A model generated the notes under the pieces. The model worked only from the letters and a program-made list of their open reading frames with translations. It was not told where the DNA came from and ran no database searches. The position numbers were made by a program, and so were the translations under genes. Below, piece after piece: positions 1 through 10,944 of a stretch of DNA of 64,000 nt (position 1 is its first letter; each line of letters starts with the position of its first letter). Origin of the DNA: Penicillus capitatus (lineage: Eukaryota; Chlorophyta); assembly GCA_965649825.1 (NCBI GenBank), contig OZ287706.1, forward strand, positions 248,001 through 312,000, given 5' to 3'.

Positions 1-50
1 CAAAAGTGGCAAAGTCGATGGCCTTCTTGTAGAATGATGTCGAGCTTTTT

Positions 51-898
51 ATGGAAACGAGATCAGACGGGAGGTCGCTGGAAAAAGAAGTGTTTGTTGA
101 GCGTGTTTATGGCGGCGTAGATGCTCGCTGCGATAGCTACACCTACTTCGCTTCTCTGCGCACGTCGTTAGACAATGGCTATCGTCATGTCTGCGGCGGC
201 GTGCTCATATCGGAGAGGGCGGTGTTAACGGCCGCACATTGCGTGGATGGAACTGGAGGTTTGTCAATTCAGCTTGTTACGGTGAGCGCACGTGGCTCTG
301 ATGACGACGGAAACGACTGTCACACCAATCCCTCTGAAGTGCTCCCTCCTTTTGTCTGTTATCCACATGAGCCCGCTTTTTCCTTTAGGCTCGTCGTGTG
401 GCAGGAATCGAGATGCATCCGAAATGGTCTGTGGGCGAGAAGGCCAGAAGTTTGGGCAACGGATACGACTTGGCAGTGATCAAGCTGAATAAACCGTCCG
501 AAAAGACGCCGATCAAGGTCCACGAAAAAACGAACATAACAGCGGATTTTTTGAACTTCGTTGGACTGGGAAGGCAATCTGTGGATAGTAGATTTGCATC
601 TAATCTTCAGGTGTCCAGAGTGTCTGTTCTCAGTAAAGCAGATTGCGAGAAAGCATACGATACAACTTTCCAGAGAAATATCCTCTGTACGGATTATGAC
701 TCGGAGTTCTGTGCTGGAGACGAAGGAGGACCGTTGATCGACACGACATCGAAACCGGAAGAACTTGTTGCCATTGCACATCTGAAACATCCGTCCGATG
801 TCTGTGGGAACTCGGATTTCCCGGGACTCTATGCCGATGTCATAGAGTCAAGGAGCTGGATCACTGAGACAGTAACGAAGTTCTCCGAAGACTCGTGA
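51..898 (+). CDS. Trypsin-like serine protease homologue, catalytic Ser replaced (pseudoprotease)
   Basis: Two exons (51..281 and 389..898) with a 107-base GT-AG intron. The protein has an S1 (chymotrypsin) fold: an activation-like site RVYGG near residue 18, the His motif LTAAHC, the Asp motif DLAVIKL, and paired Cys residues late in the chain. At the position of the GDSGGP nucleophile motif the sequence reads GDEGGP (codon GAA), so Ser is replaced by Glu and proteolysis is not expected. No signal peptide is visible, and an in-frame stop lies just upstream of the ATG. A secretory leader could sit on an exon left of the window. Catalytically dead S1 homologues usually act as binding or regulatory proteins; that role is inference here. 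Confidence 0.8.
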
Positions 899-1854
899 AG
901 ACCTCTGAGTTCATTCGTACTTTTGATTCAATTGTTGCATGAGTTTTCTCTTCACGCAGTATTTTTTATTTTTGTTTAAGTGCTCGTTGCGTTTCTGGGC
1001 GTTTGAGGGTGGATGCTCTTTGGTCGAAGTAAAGGGGTTGTTTCCTAGCCTCCGACAATTCTCCAACTCACATGTCAACTGCGAACAAAGAAGTCACATA
1101 TGTGACATCACATTCAAACGTATACACCCCATTAACGTATTCCTAATCAGCTCCTTTAAAGCAGCTACTGGTTTGTTAGTGAGTGCACGCGTATCGTCAT
1201 AAACACGATCGAAGTTACAGAACTCCGCAAGCAAAAGAATCCTAAAATCGCCTCTGTTTGACAGACTATTGCAAAGCCTTCTGTGCCGTTTCACAATGCG
1301 AAATTTTTCTGCTCAAGATGACTGCGCCGCGTCTGTGCGCATCCAGAGAACGGCATCTATACAAGGCAACGTGTAATATACAACAATGGCGTCTGTTTTA
1401 TACCACCAGAATCCGAACAGAGTAATAGGATGGACACGCGGGACCTTGAAGGCCTACCGGTAGAGCGCACTCAAGACGTATGTGGCGATCTAGGGATGTG
1501 ATCTTCCGAATGGACGCATTCATGCCGATCATTAGGCAGATAGACAGACAGTGTTTGAGTTACATAGTCATTCTGAGGCGGCGTTTTCATGGTGTTTATT
1601 GAGACATCGCACAAGGTGTTGAACCACTTCTGCGAGAAAGACTCGATTGGCAAAACAAGAAAAGAGAGTATGAGATTAAACTAACTTGGTCGGCTCTTCG
1701 GCAGGTAAGATACTTAAACGTTAGTGCCGAAGAGTACTAGTCGCTGCAGTCTGTAAACACTCGTTCGCTGTAATAGAAGCACAAAATCAGTCATACATGC
1801 CAGAGCTCACTCCTTGTCCACTTCAACCGTTCGTAAGGACCTGGGTGCGTAGGG
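899..1854. other. Intergenic, no gene seen
   Basis: Only short, uncoordinated open frames on both strands. No codon pattern, splice structure or family resemblance was found. Confidence 0.5.
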
Positions 1855-1920
1855 CAGTCAATCATCGGGCAATGCCGAAAGTCGTCACAGTCAATCATCG
1901 GGCAATGCCGAAAGTCGTCA
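1855..1920. repeat. 33-bp perfect tandem duplication
   Basis: Bases 1855-1887 are repeated exactly at 1888-1920 (unit starts cagtcaatcatcgg). It abuts the left side of the SINE-like repeat and looks like a recent slippage or unequal-exchange event. Confidence 0.9.
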
Positions 1921-2230
1921 CGAGTGCGCGGCGGTCGTCACTGGACGGACGACGCGGATACGGCGAATACGGTGGGCATATGTTGAAGTCGGCGCGTTCT
2001 CGACTGTGGGGATCGACCCGAAAGCGGATGGTGCAGTTGGCCAGTTCGAGAAGTACGACCGCGGGGGTTCGATTCCTGCGCCGGACACAGAGGAGGGTAG
2101 TCCCATCAGAGTTGACCCGGATGTGTCTGGCGAGCCCGCGCCGAGTTGGATGGGTTACGGCGGGGAAAGGACAACGTCGAGCCAGTTCGGGGGCCGACGA
2201 TGGAGTCACCACCCGGACAAAAACTTTTGT
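1911..2230 (+). repeat. Dispersed SINE-like repeat, copy 1
   Basis: About 320 bases that recur in the same orientation at 61753-62062 with only scattered substitutions over the core (about 1978-2230). Inside is ggttcgattcc (2066-2076), a perfect match to the RNA polymerase III B box of tRNA genes. An A-box-like tggccagttcg (2039-2049) lies about 16 bases upstream of it. Both copies end in a similar aaaaacttttgt tract. No coding frame is credible. The likeliest identity is a tRNA-derived SINE; the repeat itself is certain, the class is inference. Confidence 0.7.
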
Positions 2231-2475
2231 TTGCTTTCTTTTCGAGTTCCGTAACCCGCCAAAAACGATGCGAAAGTTTTTTGGAGAAATTCTGCAGCTA
2301 GCGACGCAGGTTTGCGCTTGGCACGTATTTTTGCCCTTCTTGTTTCATCGACTTCTTGTCTAAAGTCTCAACTTGTTACAGGTATCATGCACAACAGTAA
2401 GTGGGTTCTGGAGTTTTACACTTTTTTGGCTTGCGTATTGCAAGACTGTTTTCTGATTCTATCTTGTCTGTCACG

Positions 2476-2741
2476 AAAGGGGTGTGTCGAGTCGCAAGAC
2501 AGACCGTGACCGTAAACGACGTCATGGAGAACACGCATTTTTCAAAAGTAGAGAAGAATCTTTGCAAGACGAAGATGCTTCCGAGGAACGCCTCGCTTTC
2601 ATACGTCGGGAGGCCCTAAGGAGCAAGTTCTTCGCCGACGAAGGTTGCACAACAGGTAACGCCGTTTGTCGTCAAGCTTTACACCTCTTCCGATCAGATA
2701 CACAGTTTCCGTCGTGGAGAGAGGCAGAGAGTCGAAGCCAT
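2476..2741 (+). CDS. Possible small multi-exon gene, unrecognised
   Basis: One frame is open and basic/acidic in composition (SRKTDRDRKRRHGE, then EERLAFIRREALRSKFF). It can be spliced at a GT at about 2656 to a short last exon ending VVERGRESKP-stop. Upstream exons could not be fixed. No family is recognised and it may not be a gene. Confidence 0.25.
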
Positions 2742-3346
2742 AAACAACTAACTCCTAGAACGTGGCTATGGTCTTTGCAACAACGAGCCATTTTCCACAG
2801 GTCGTTTTGGCTGGTGTGGACTCCTACAGACAGTATTAAGCGATGACCCATCATGGCACTTGTAGTCATCGCATCAACGACGTATTAGTCGCCCCTCCTG
2901 ATCGGGAGGTACTTAAGGAGGGGCGTGAACAACGGAAGACACTCTCGTTCTTTTGTAAGCAATCGTTTGTTTACAACGTCTGAAGTAATGACAGCTGGCA
3001 TACATTTTGGTCTCATTCTTCGAGGGGTACTAAAAATGCGCTCCGTCCAAAGAAGAAATGCTCAATACGAAGCGATGACGTTGCTTCTCTGATTAACGTG
3101 GTCGACGGCAAAGCTTAACGAAAACCAACCTTCTTTTATAGACGTCACTGCGTCGTCGCGTAAAGAGTGGGAACTCTGAATTCTGAGTTTGTTCGTGGAA
3201 GGCAACAGTGCGCATGCGCTGCTGTCGATCGGCGAACAAATGCCGTCTAAGACACGGCAGCAAATGATCAGAAGTGCGTGGCGTGGTTAAATGCATTCGG
3301 AAGGCGAGGTAACGATGCCATCATTTTACATAAACGACGACGACAC
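2742..3346. other. Intergenic, no gene seen
   Basis: No supported coding exon or RNA. It presumably holds the promoter of the release-factor gene that starts at 3347. Confidence 0.4.
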
Positions 3347-5089
3347 ATGCTGAGTGTTCGAAGCTTGTGGCGTAGCACGAATCGTGCACCGTTCTCAACA
3401 GGTACGTAATACCTCTCTCATGGATATTCATTGAGAGCCTTCGGATCACAGGGATTGAAAACCTGCTCGGAATTCCAGGCGTTTCGGAAAAACTCGATAG
3501 GCTCGCCGATCGGCAAGCAGTTCTGACGAAACAGCTGATAGGTGCCTGCTCTTAAACGGCAAGAGACTGGTTCTAAGGAATGCCAGGGTGCCGTAGATCC
3601 ATCCTCGCTTGCCGATTCCAATAAACTACAGAAAGAGTTCGCAGCGTTGGAACCGATCGTTGACATCAGAACTCAGCTGATACAAACGCAGAAAGAGGTG
3701 GACCTGTGAAACGACAGTACTCTGTTGCGCATGGATGTTGTCCGAAGGCAGCGGATCTAAGAGCTTTGGCAGTAAAAGATGCCGAAGGGGCAGAAATGCA
3801 ACAGTACGCCAGGGAAGAACTGGCGGTTACAGAACAGAAAGTAACAGTTCCGTTGTCAGCCATTCCTCCGATACAGAACGATGTCTGCACGCACAGCTGG
3901 GCAAACTCAACAGGGATCTCCTGTCAGCTCTAGTGCAGTCAAGGGATGAAACGCTACGGGATGACGTTATTCTCGAAGCAATCCTTCGAAGCTCACACAT
4001 AAAAAAGAGTGAGAGATATACTTAGGTGCGCGCAGGCGTCGGCGGGGAGGAAGGCGCTCTGTTTGCTTTCGATCTCTACCGAATGTACCACAAATACTGT
4101 CAACTGAAGAAATGGAAGACAGAGGTGTGCAGTATTGGTCGTCTGGTTCAAAATTCTTCCTGTGCGGTTTAGGTGATGGAAATGTCTCAAAGTGAGATGG
4201 GCGGGATCAAATTCGCCAGTCTTTCCGTCTCTGGCAAGGGGATCCTCGACACGTTGTCGATGGAGAGCGGAGTCCATCGAGTGCAGGTCGACAGTGCCAC
4301 TCCATCTCCGGTTTTGACTTGATCATGTGGCTGACCTGCATCAGAGAGTGCCGTTGACAGAGAAGTCCGGAAGGCTCCAAACGAGTGCAGCTTCCGTCGT
4401 CGTTCTGCAACAGCCGTCAGACGTACGTCTAGGCACGGGGAGATTTCGCTGTCTGTATGCGCTGCTCCAGGTTGATGTGGTCTTGTCGCCTGACGACCTC
4501 AGAATTGACGTCTATCGAGCGAGCGGAGCAGGCGGGCAACATGTCAACACGACAGAGAGCGCTGTCAGAATAACCCATCTACCGACAAAAATCTCCGTTG
4601 CTATACAAGTATTGTCCGCTAACCGATGCCATTCCATTGCGTTCGAAACCGCAAGAACAGGATGAAAGATCGCAGCACAGGAACAAAGAAAAAGCTCTGC
4701 GGGTTCTCAGGGCAAAACTGTATGAGCTAAAAAGGTGTCAGTCCTCGATAGAAAAAAAAACCAAACCGTCAACGGGTGTTGCTAGGGCTGAGCAAATCAA
4801 AGAACAGTCAGAAAGTCGAAAACAGAGTATAGGGACTGGAGATCGTTCCGAACGCATACGTACATACAACTACGCACAGGTAAAGTAGACGGGTGAACAG
4901 AACTCCTTTCCAACGCGTCTGTCTTTTCAGGACCGTGTGACCGATCACAGAATTCAGCACTCGGAGACAGGTGTCCAGGAAATGATGGATGGTTTGAAAC
5001 TGGATGCATTCGTTGATCTTCTGCTTGTACACTTTCAGTTGAAACGACTGGAAAAAATTGTCGAACACGGTCATGGGCGCACGACATGA
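3347..5089 (+). CDS. Peptide chain release factor 1, organellar (mitochondrial-type)
   Basis: Class-I release factor that reads UAA/UAG and triggers peptidyl-tRNA hydrolysis on bacterial-type ribosomes. About ten exons can be joined in frame with introns near 50 bases. The first exon gives [18 protein letters not shown], a basic amphipathic presequence typical of mitochondrial import. Family landmarks follow: [31 protein letters not shown] (codon-recognition region, PLT where E. coli RF1 has PAT), the catalytic [15 protein letters not shown], and the C-terminal [11 protein letters not shown]-like segment ([13 protein letters not shown]). It ends with a helical tail and TGA. One intron (3978..4025) is GC-AG. 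Mitochondrial rather than plastid targeting is inferred from the presequence only. Confidence 0.92.
3978..4025 (+). other. GC-AG intron in the RF1 gene
   Basis: Donor gcaatc, acceptor acttag, 48 bases. Splicing here joins VILE to VRAGVGGEE, exactly as in other RF1 proteins. No GT donor nearby gives an open frame. Confidence 0.85.
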
Positions 5090-5252
5090 ATTCTCACGTG
5101 TAAGGAAAAGCGTTGTCTTTCTGGAAACAAGTCACTTCTGGCAAAGCCATTCTCTGTCGTCCTTATTGAGCTAATGGCGAATGCCGCCAAAGAGATCCAC
5201 CTCCGATGCAGTGGAGGTTCTTGCCGGAGACACTGTTCCCTGACCCGACTTC

Positions 5253-6590
5253 TTATGTCGCTTGTTTTGTCGAACTTGAGTCTTCCTTAGATGTGTGGGT
5301 GGGGCTGCGCCATGGAGTCAAGTGCCAACAGATGCTATCAGTGATGCACATACCTATCGCATTTTCAGCCGTAACGTGGCTTCGGTTCTCAGCAGTTGTT
5401 GTTTTTTTGATCTGTTTCGCAGAACGCGAATGCCGACGTGGTTTTGGAGAGAGCTGTCTTGGAACATAGCATCTTTGGACTGGACAGATCGCCACCGTCT
5501 CTTGAGTTTCTACACAGAAAAAAAATCGCACACGCCATACATAACCTTCAACTGCTCTGAAAAGAAGAGCCGTCTTACTGGAGGTGGGGGTGATGCTTGT
5601 CAGATTCCGTTTATCGACGGCATCTGCCAGTTCCACATGTCTCAAAGAAAGACTGGGACATAAGAAGTGGGAAGAAGGCATTCACACAGACGGTTATTAC
5701 CTCATCCTCAGTTGTGCAATTTGTTGATCCACGGACGATATCTCCGCATGTATTTGGAGCAATCGATCTTGAAGTCTCCGCTGCTCCTGGGCCAAGAGAG
5801 AAGAGACCTGTGCCGCCGTTGTCTGCTTCTGCTTTATTTTTTCTTCTGTGTCTGCAAACGACACAGCTGTCCTGTTTTCGGTGCGGTGGAGGGATGGAGT
5901 GCCTTTGTTCGTCGCCTCCAAGTTGGACTTTTCTTCCATGAAAGCGCGGTTCTCAGCGTCGCACTGACCCAGTGATGCTCCATAATGTGCTCGCTGACTG
6001 TTCAAGTACTCCATGTCACAGACCAACTGTTTTTCCTCCTCTATCAAAGTTTTGCCTCTGCTTTGCAATGCCTCAGGCGAAAAGGAGGATCTAAATTCCG
6101 AGCAGGCGTTTAAAAAAGCGTTCGGCGCCTGGTGTCCCTCTTCCAGTGTTTTGAGGAACTTCTACGCAGCAACGAGTCTCCCGGAGCGATGTCTAAGGAC
6201 ACGTACGTACCTTCGTTTTTTCTTCCTTTGACAGGACAGACGTCGCGGAAGACGAAGACGACTGTTCGAACACTTCACACTCCTGACGGTCGAGTTCTGC
6301 TAGAGAGCACGTCCTTGTCTCTTGTTCGACGGCAGCCTGTGACAGCTACGCCCTTAAAGGAGGAAAGAAAGGGATACGCACTCGTAGTGATGCCTCTCGC
6401 TTTTGCAGTGCGACAATATCGTGTTCAAGACTGATCGAGAAAGCGACTTCCTGAAAACGTATCTCCTCCTGTTTCCGTACCGACCGTACAGCGTGAGCAC
6501 CTCTGAGATCGCGTTTTCGAGATGATTAAGCTCGTCGCGTACGGCGGCAATTGCATCGGCCAGGTCGGAAGAGGTGGATACATGCGTCAT
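5253..6590 (-). CDS. Coiled-coil protein, unrecognised
   Basis: Rebuilt from five or more exons reading leftward from an ATG at 6590. It begins MTHVSTSSDLADAIAAVRDE and continues as long heptad-like helices rich in Glu, Gln, Leu and Lys, for example IEEEKQLVCDMEYLNSQR and QVSSLLAQEQRRLQDRLLQ. The exon joins are consistent in phase; one (5852..5902) is GC-AG. The last exon or exons, between about 5253 and 5650, could be read in two frames, so the C-terminus is uncertain. No enzymatic motif or named family is recognised. A structural or tethering role is only a guess from the coiled coils. Confidence 0.65.
5852..5902 (-). other. GC-AG intron in the coiled-coil gene
   Basis: On the minus strand the donor is gcactcc and the acceptor gtttgcag, 51 bases. 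It joins EATNK to DTEEKIKQKQ and keeps the helical register and frame. Confidence 0.65.
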
Positions 6591-7054
6591 CGACACTCAA
6601 GGTCGTCGGTCCGGAAGCAAGCTGCCTGCCGCTCAGGATTCGCGTTTTTGGGTAAAGACTTGCAGAAAGGTGTGTTGAGCGAAGGCGAGAACCGCACGAG
6701 GTTAAGATTGTCAAAGGAGGGATTCAGTAGCAGGCCAAGTCACGTGGAATACAGCTTGAGAACTTTAATGGGTGATGATAAATCGAACAAACGACGACAA
6801 TGACATCATTCTGAGAACGCCGAAGTGCTTACCAAGCTGGCAGCTGTCATGCAAGATCGAAAAAGCAAGTCGTCCGTGTGTGGTGCATCTGTTTGGAGGT
6901 GGCTTTGGGTTCATCATCGTCATTTACGCAACCAAACTGCCGCATCATTGTTATAAAATGGGAGCTCGACCTGTAGAATTTTTTACGTTTAAGTGTGTTC
7001 GTTCGTACCGCGAGAGCGCGACACAAACGACACTGGATTGATTGTCGTCACATC

Positions 7055-7491
7055 ATGCAGCGGCGGGTCATGACGACGAGTCAGATCGCGCTGCAGGCGA
7101 CGACGACAAGACGACAACACCTTCTCCTTTATGACGACCCAAACGTACGCGCAGCGGTCGGACGCCTCCGGAACGTAACCACTCACCGCATATGTCAATT
7201 CCATAGCAGGACGAAGCGCGTCGTCTACAGCGTCTATATCAAAGGGTGACGAAGAAGCTTCAAAACAGAAAAGCTTATGGTTCAGATAGAAGAGCGAAGC
7301 GAGAGCGCATCGGCGCAAGCAGATCTTGTAGAGGCAGGTTCGAGTCGAGTAGAGTTCATTGCGGACGTCGCGCAAGAGGACGAAGGGTTCTGCTTGAAGA
7401 GATTGCTGCGACAGGCATCTCGATAGACGACGAACGTGGAGATATTATCCACATTCTCCAAACAATGATCTTGGCCGCAGAGTGCTACTGA
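7055..7491 (+). CDS. Small basic protein, unrecognised
   Basis: Two exons (7055..7144 and 7207..7491) join across a 62-base GT-AG intron to give about 125 residues. It starts MQRRVMTTSQIALQATTTRR, has a helical middle (QDEARRLQRLYQRVTKKLQ), a very basic stretch, and a hydrophobic end (ISIDDERGDIIHILQ). The basic middle might hide another short intron. An upstream ATG at 6958 follows a TATA-like ttataaaa but could not be linked in frame. No family recognised. The 6591-7054 stretch holds nothing else supported. Confidence 0.4.
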
Positions 7492-7526
7492 CGACCAGGA
7501 TACGGCGTGGTAAAAACGTATAAGGT

Positions 7527-9167
7527 TTAAACGTCATCGTCGTTCGCCATTTCTATCTCCTGAGGCTCGGCGGCAAGGACTACGTAACGTGATTTCATCA
7601 AAAACAGCGAAAAGAGGATGAAACTTGTGGTGACGGCGCCGACTGAGATGATCATGAGCCAGATAAACTGTTCCGGACGCGATGCTGCGATACCTCCAAC
7701 AAAAATCAAAAGCGTAAAGACATTTTCCAAAAGCCTCTGCGTTGCACACACGCGTCCCAGTTGCCCTTCCTCCACCCACTCTTGCAAAATCTGAGTGACG
7801 GAGAGATCAAAGAGCCACAGACCGAAGCGCGAAATGGCAATCGCCCAGACTAAAAAATTGAATCGGACCGTCTCCGAAACAGGCGCGATCATGTTGGCAA
7901 TGCTCGGAAGGGCGCCGAGGAGGACGCAGCAGAGGAAGAAGGAATTGGAGAGGATTCCAGTGGTACGGAGACTGAACCGAGCATGAAAGCGCGGGAAGAA
8001 CCTCGCACCCAATACCCCTGTCAAGGCACCCAGTCCTCGATAAAGACTCAGACCCACTTCAGAAAGACCCAGCCACTTGACATACGCCGTCATCAGTATG
8101 CCAAAGCTGAGTACAGTCAAGTGCAGGACGGACAGAGACAGTGTGGCCAGCACACAGGATTGCTTGAAGTAGAGCTGAAATCCGTCGGCGAGAGATCGGC
8201 CGTAGTTTACCACGCGCTTTCCAAAGGGTTCCCGATCCATGATCTCATCCTTCGTCCCAGATTCGGCCTTCGCCAACTGCGGTGCGTGGTTGGTGACGTA
8301 CCGGACCAAGGCCACTTCTGGAAACCACGCCACGAGGTTGTAGAGGAAGATCTCGATGACGGCCACTCGCATCGAGAAGACGTTCATGAGGACGCCCGAG
8401 AAGATCGGAGCTACGATAAGACAGATGAGGTCGATGGTCTTGAGCGTGGAGTTGAGTTTCGCGAGTTCCTGAGATTGCGTGCCCACTAAGGCCTTTGTCC
8501 AATCCTTCTCAATGGCGATGGTCCCGCCCATGGTGCCAATACTCGACATCGTGCCAAATGCCACGATCGCCAGCGATGCAAACGTGCCGACCGGTCCTGA
8601 AGGATGCGCGTGGCGCCAGAGCAGGAGCATCGAGGCTAGGGCTGCCAATACGAGACCGATGTTTTGAATGAAGTAAAAAGTGCAGACGGCTCTGAACCGT
8701 GGTGTTTTGTCGATGTAGACGCCGATGGAGGGACTGAGCAGCACAGAAGTGAGAGCTTGGACGAGACCAAAGAGTGAGACGTAAAAGAGTGAGCGCTTGT
8801 AGATCTCGATGAAAATCAAGCCGACAGCAAAGGACCAGGTTCGATCCGACCACGTTGACAGGGCGTGCGAAGCGCAGAGGGCAAATCTGACGCGTCCGGA
8901 AGGTAGAAGTGGTTCGTTGACTGTTTCTTCCGTTTCTTCCTTTTTGACTAGGGGCTCTTCTTCCAGGTCGATGCTCTCGGCCGACTCGTGGGAGCTCCTG
9001 ACGGACATGGCTGCTCGTTTGCGATGGACGTGGGTCCGACGATCGACGGAAGGACGTGTCGCACGACGGCGGTGGAGAGAAAGCGCAGAGAAAGGCTGCG
9101 ACTGACGCAGCGAAGTCCACGGAAAATGGTGTACGGCGGGAGAACGCACGAGATGGGTACACTTCAT
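7527..9167 (-). CDS. Ferroportin / IREG-type iron efflux transporter
   Basis: A single 546-residue open frame without introns, unusual among its neighbours. After a 95-residue N-terminal extension comes the ferroportin start motif, ASHALSTWSDRTWSFAVGLI. A run of about eleven hydrophobic segments follows, with family signatures such as LLSPSIGVYIDKTPR, VLGARFFPR and WLFDLSVTQILQEWV. The family exports ferrous iron and sometimes other divalent metals. The first ~50 residues are rich in Arg, Ser and His. They could be an organelle transit peptide, as in plant IREG3/MAR1 (plastid), or simply cytosolic; an internal Met at about residue 54 (MSVRSSHESAES) could also be the start. Function is confident, location is not. 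Confidence 0.9.
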   Translation of the reverse strand: MKCTHLVRSPAVHHFPWTSLRQSQPFSALSLHRRRATRPSVDRRTHVHRKRAAMSVRSSHESAESIDLEEEPLVKKEETEETVNEPLLPSGRVRFALCASHALSTWSDRTWSFAVGLIFIEIYKRSLFYVSLFGLVQALTSVLLSPSIGVYIDKTPRFRAVCTFYFIQNIGLVLAALASMLLLWRHAHPSGPVGTFASLAIVAFGTMSSIGTMGGTIAIEKDWTKALVGTQSQELAKLNSTLKTIDLICLIVAPIFSGVLMNVFSMRVAVIEIFLYNLVAWFPEVALVRYVTNHAPQLAKAESGTKDEIMDREPFGKRVVNYGRSLADGFQLYFKQSCVLATLSLSVLHLTVLSFGILMTAYVKWLGLSEVGLSLYRGLGALTGVLGARFFPRFHARFSLRTTGILSNSFFLCCVLLGALPSIANMIAPVSETVRFNFLVWAIAISRFGLWLFDLSVTQILQEWVEEGQLGRVCATQRLLENVFTLLIFVGGIAASRPEQFIWLMIISVGAVTTSFILFSLFLMKSRYVVLAAEPQEIEMANDDDV

Positions 9168-9447
9168 TCGATGCACTGCGATGCGATGTTCCGGTCGTCA
9201 CAGTTTGTCTGATGCACGATCAATCCTTTGGTATGCACCTATCTGGACACTCCCTCGTCTAAAGTTGGCGATGAGTTTCCCCAGTGGACTGCACCTGTCT
9301 CGAAGAGACGGAGGTCTAAGACACCCATGCTTTGTGTTTTCGCTGACCGATGTGGTTGTTTATCGAGATCTGGTGTCAGAGTGGGATCGACTGGGATGAC
9401 TTTTCGGGAATGATCTGCGTGTTTTCTGCCAACGAAAAAGAGCAACG

Positions 9448-10619
9448 GATCAATCTCCTCTTAGGAGAAGGAAGGAGGCACAATCTGTGTCCACTGACGT
9501 CTTGTCCGCCGCCATCGCCGCCGTTTTGATGCGCGTCAGCCGCCAGAGAAAGAAGGGAAATGCTGCCGGTAGCTTTGTCGTAGATTTTGGCGCGTTATGC
9601 TTCTGAAGTGATGATCCCAAGGAGGCCAAAAAATGGAGGGTACTACACTATATGGCCTTCTTCTCTAGAGGAATAGGTGAATGGCTGTCTGAGTCGTCTG
9701 GCAAAGCTGTTCGAAGACTTCATTATTTTGCCATTCGTGCACGATGTGTTTTTCTCTCTGCCTCCGATGAACGAGGCAACAGTATTTTTCTCCTTCTCTC
9801 GGAAAGAACTCTACCAGATTTCACAGCTCCGGCCGTCGCGAGGCCCTTACTAAACACCTCGTACCAACCGACATCGCCCGTTGGCAAAATCGTCTACCTC
9901 AGCAGAAATTCTGAAGGAGAGTGCAGCGGGCGACCGTATTCGAAACGTCGCAGACGAAGCCTGTCTATCCGCTCAGCGTCTATACGCGACGAATTCAGGA
10001 GACGCGCACGCGGGAGGTCTTGACACGTAGACCCCCTATCGAGCGATTCCAAGACAAAAGGACAAACGGTTAACCCTGAGCAGGAACTGCGCTTGAAAAG
10101 TCCATCTGTTCCTAGAGCTCAACAGCCTTTCTTCGCAAACGGTTGGACGACAAGAGACGCTTCCTTACGTTTTCGAGGCCAGACCAATGCCGCGTCGCTC
10201 AATTCTTCTCACGAGACGGCGCTTGGGCAGAAGACCGTTGCCACTGCGGACTGCTTACGCCGAGTTCACTGTCCTCTGACCGACCTGCCAGTAATGCGGT
10301 TTACAGCGCGGGTGCACGAGAGCCACAGAAAGACATTGTCTATCAGGCATAGCCTCAAATAGCTCTATGACACAGCACGATACAGTCTAACGTCGCTCGC
10401 TCCGTCGATGCCATCGGTTGCATGAATCCGACGAAAGAAGGTCCGGAGATCGAAGAGAGACGGAAAACCGACCGGCAAGAGATTCGAAAGCGCGTCATAG
10501 ATAAGACGACAACCCAAACACGCACTCCTCCCTTAAGGCGAACGATTTCACCAACGAAATCTCTTCGCACCCACTGTCGACGAATCCGCACACGGGAGCT
10601 GTTGTCTGACAGCGAATAG
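9448..10619 (+). CDS. Multi-exon gene, unrecognised
   Basis: Several frames with coding character can be chained. They are a basic start (RRRKEAQSVSTDVLSAAIAA), a hydrophobic-aromatic block (KLFEDFIILPFVHDVFFSLP), then ILKESAAGDRIRNVADEACL, FLRKRLDDKRRFLTFSRPD, and a basic tail ending RTRELLSDSE-stop. Two of the joins use GC donors (9843..9902 and 10347..10385); the second is clean, linking DIVYQ to SNVARSVDAIG in phase. The join near 10010-10110 and the N-terminus are not settled. No known family. Confidence 0.45.
10347..10385 (+). other. GC-AG intron in an unrecognised gene
   Basis: Donor gcatagcc, acceptor gatacag, 39 bases. It removes an in-frame stop and links two coding-like frames in phase 0. 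Confidence 0.5.
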
Positions 10620-10944
10620 ACGTCTGAGGGCAGGGCACAGGACGCAGGCATCTTCGCAGAAACGGACGTTTGAGTTTTGACACGTGTTGTAATGATGAAT
10701 GTCAGCGTCGTTGTTTGGGCACCGTTCCTTTGCATTCATGTCGGTCGGCATTGTCGTCGGTCCTTACGTGGAGATAGATGACCCAGAGGTCCGACATTAC
10801 GTGTGATCGATCGTTCGGAACAGAATTCGAAGAAACCGCAGTGATGTCCTCTTCAGTACCTGAGCCTCGTCATCTCATCAACGGAGCACACGGATGAAGT
10901 GCACGTACACACACGCATCGGGACTTTGCTGAATTGATTGTGTA

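Noticed and set aside
7336-7348. ggttcgagtcg, tRNA B-box-like
   Set aside because: No cloverleaf can be folded around it and it lies within a coding frame.
8509-9201. 230-codon minus-strand frame inside the ferroportin region
   Set aside because: It overlaps the ferroportin frame on the same strand in another register, is Arg/Ser/His-rich, and matches nothing. It is a shadow of the real gene.
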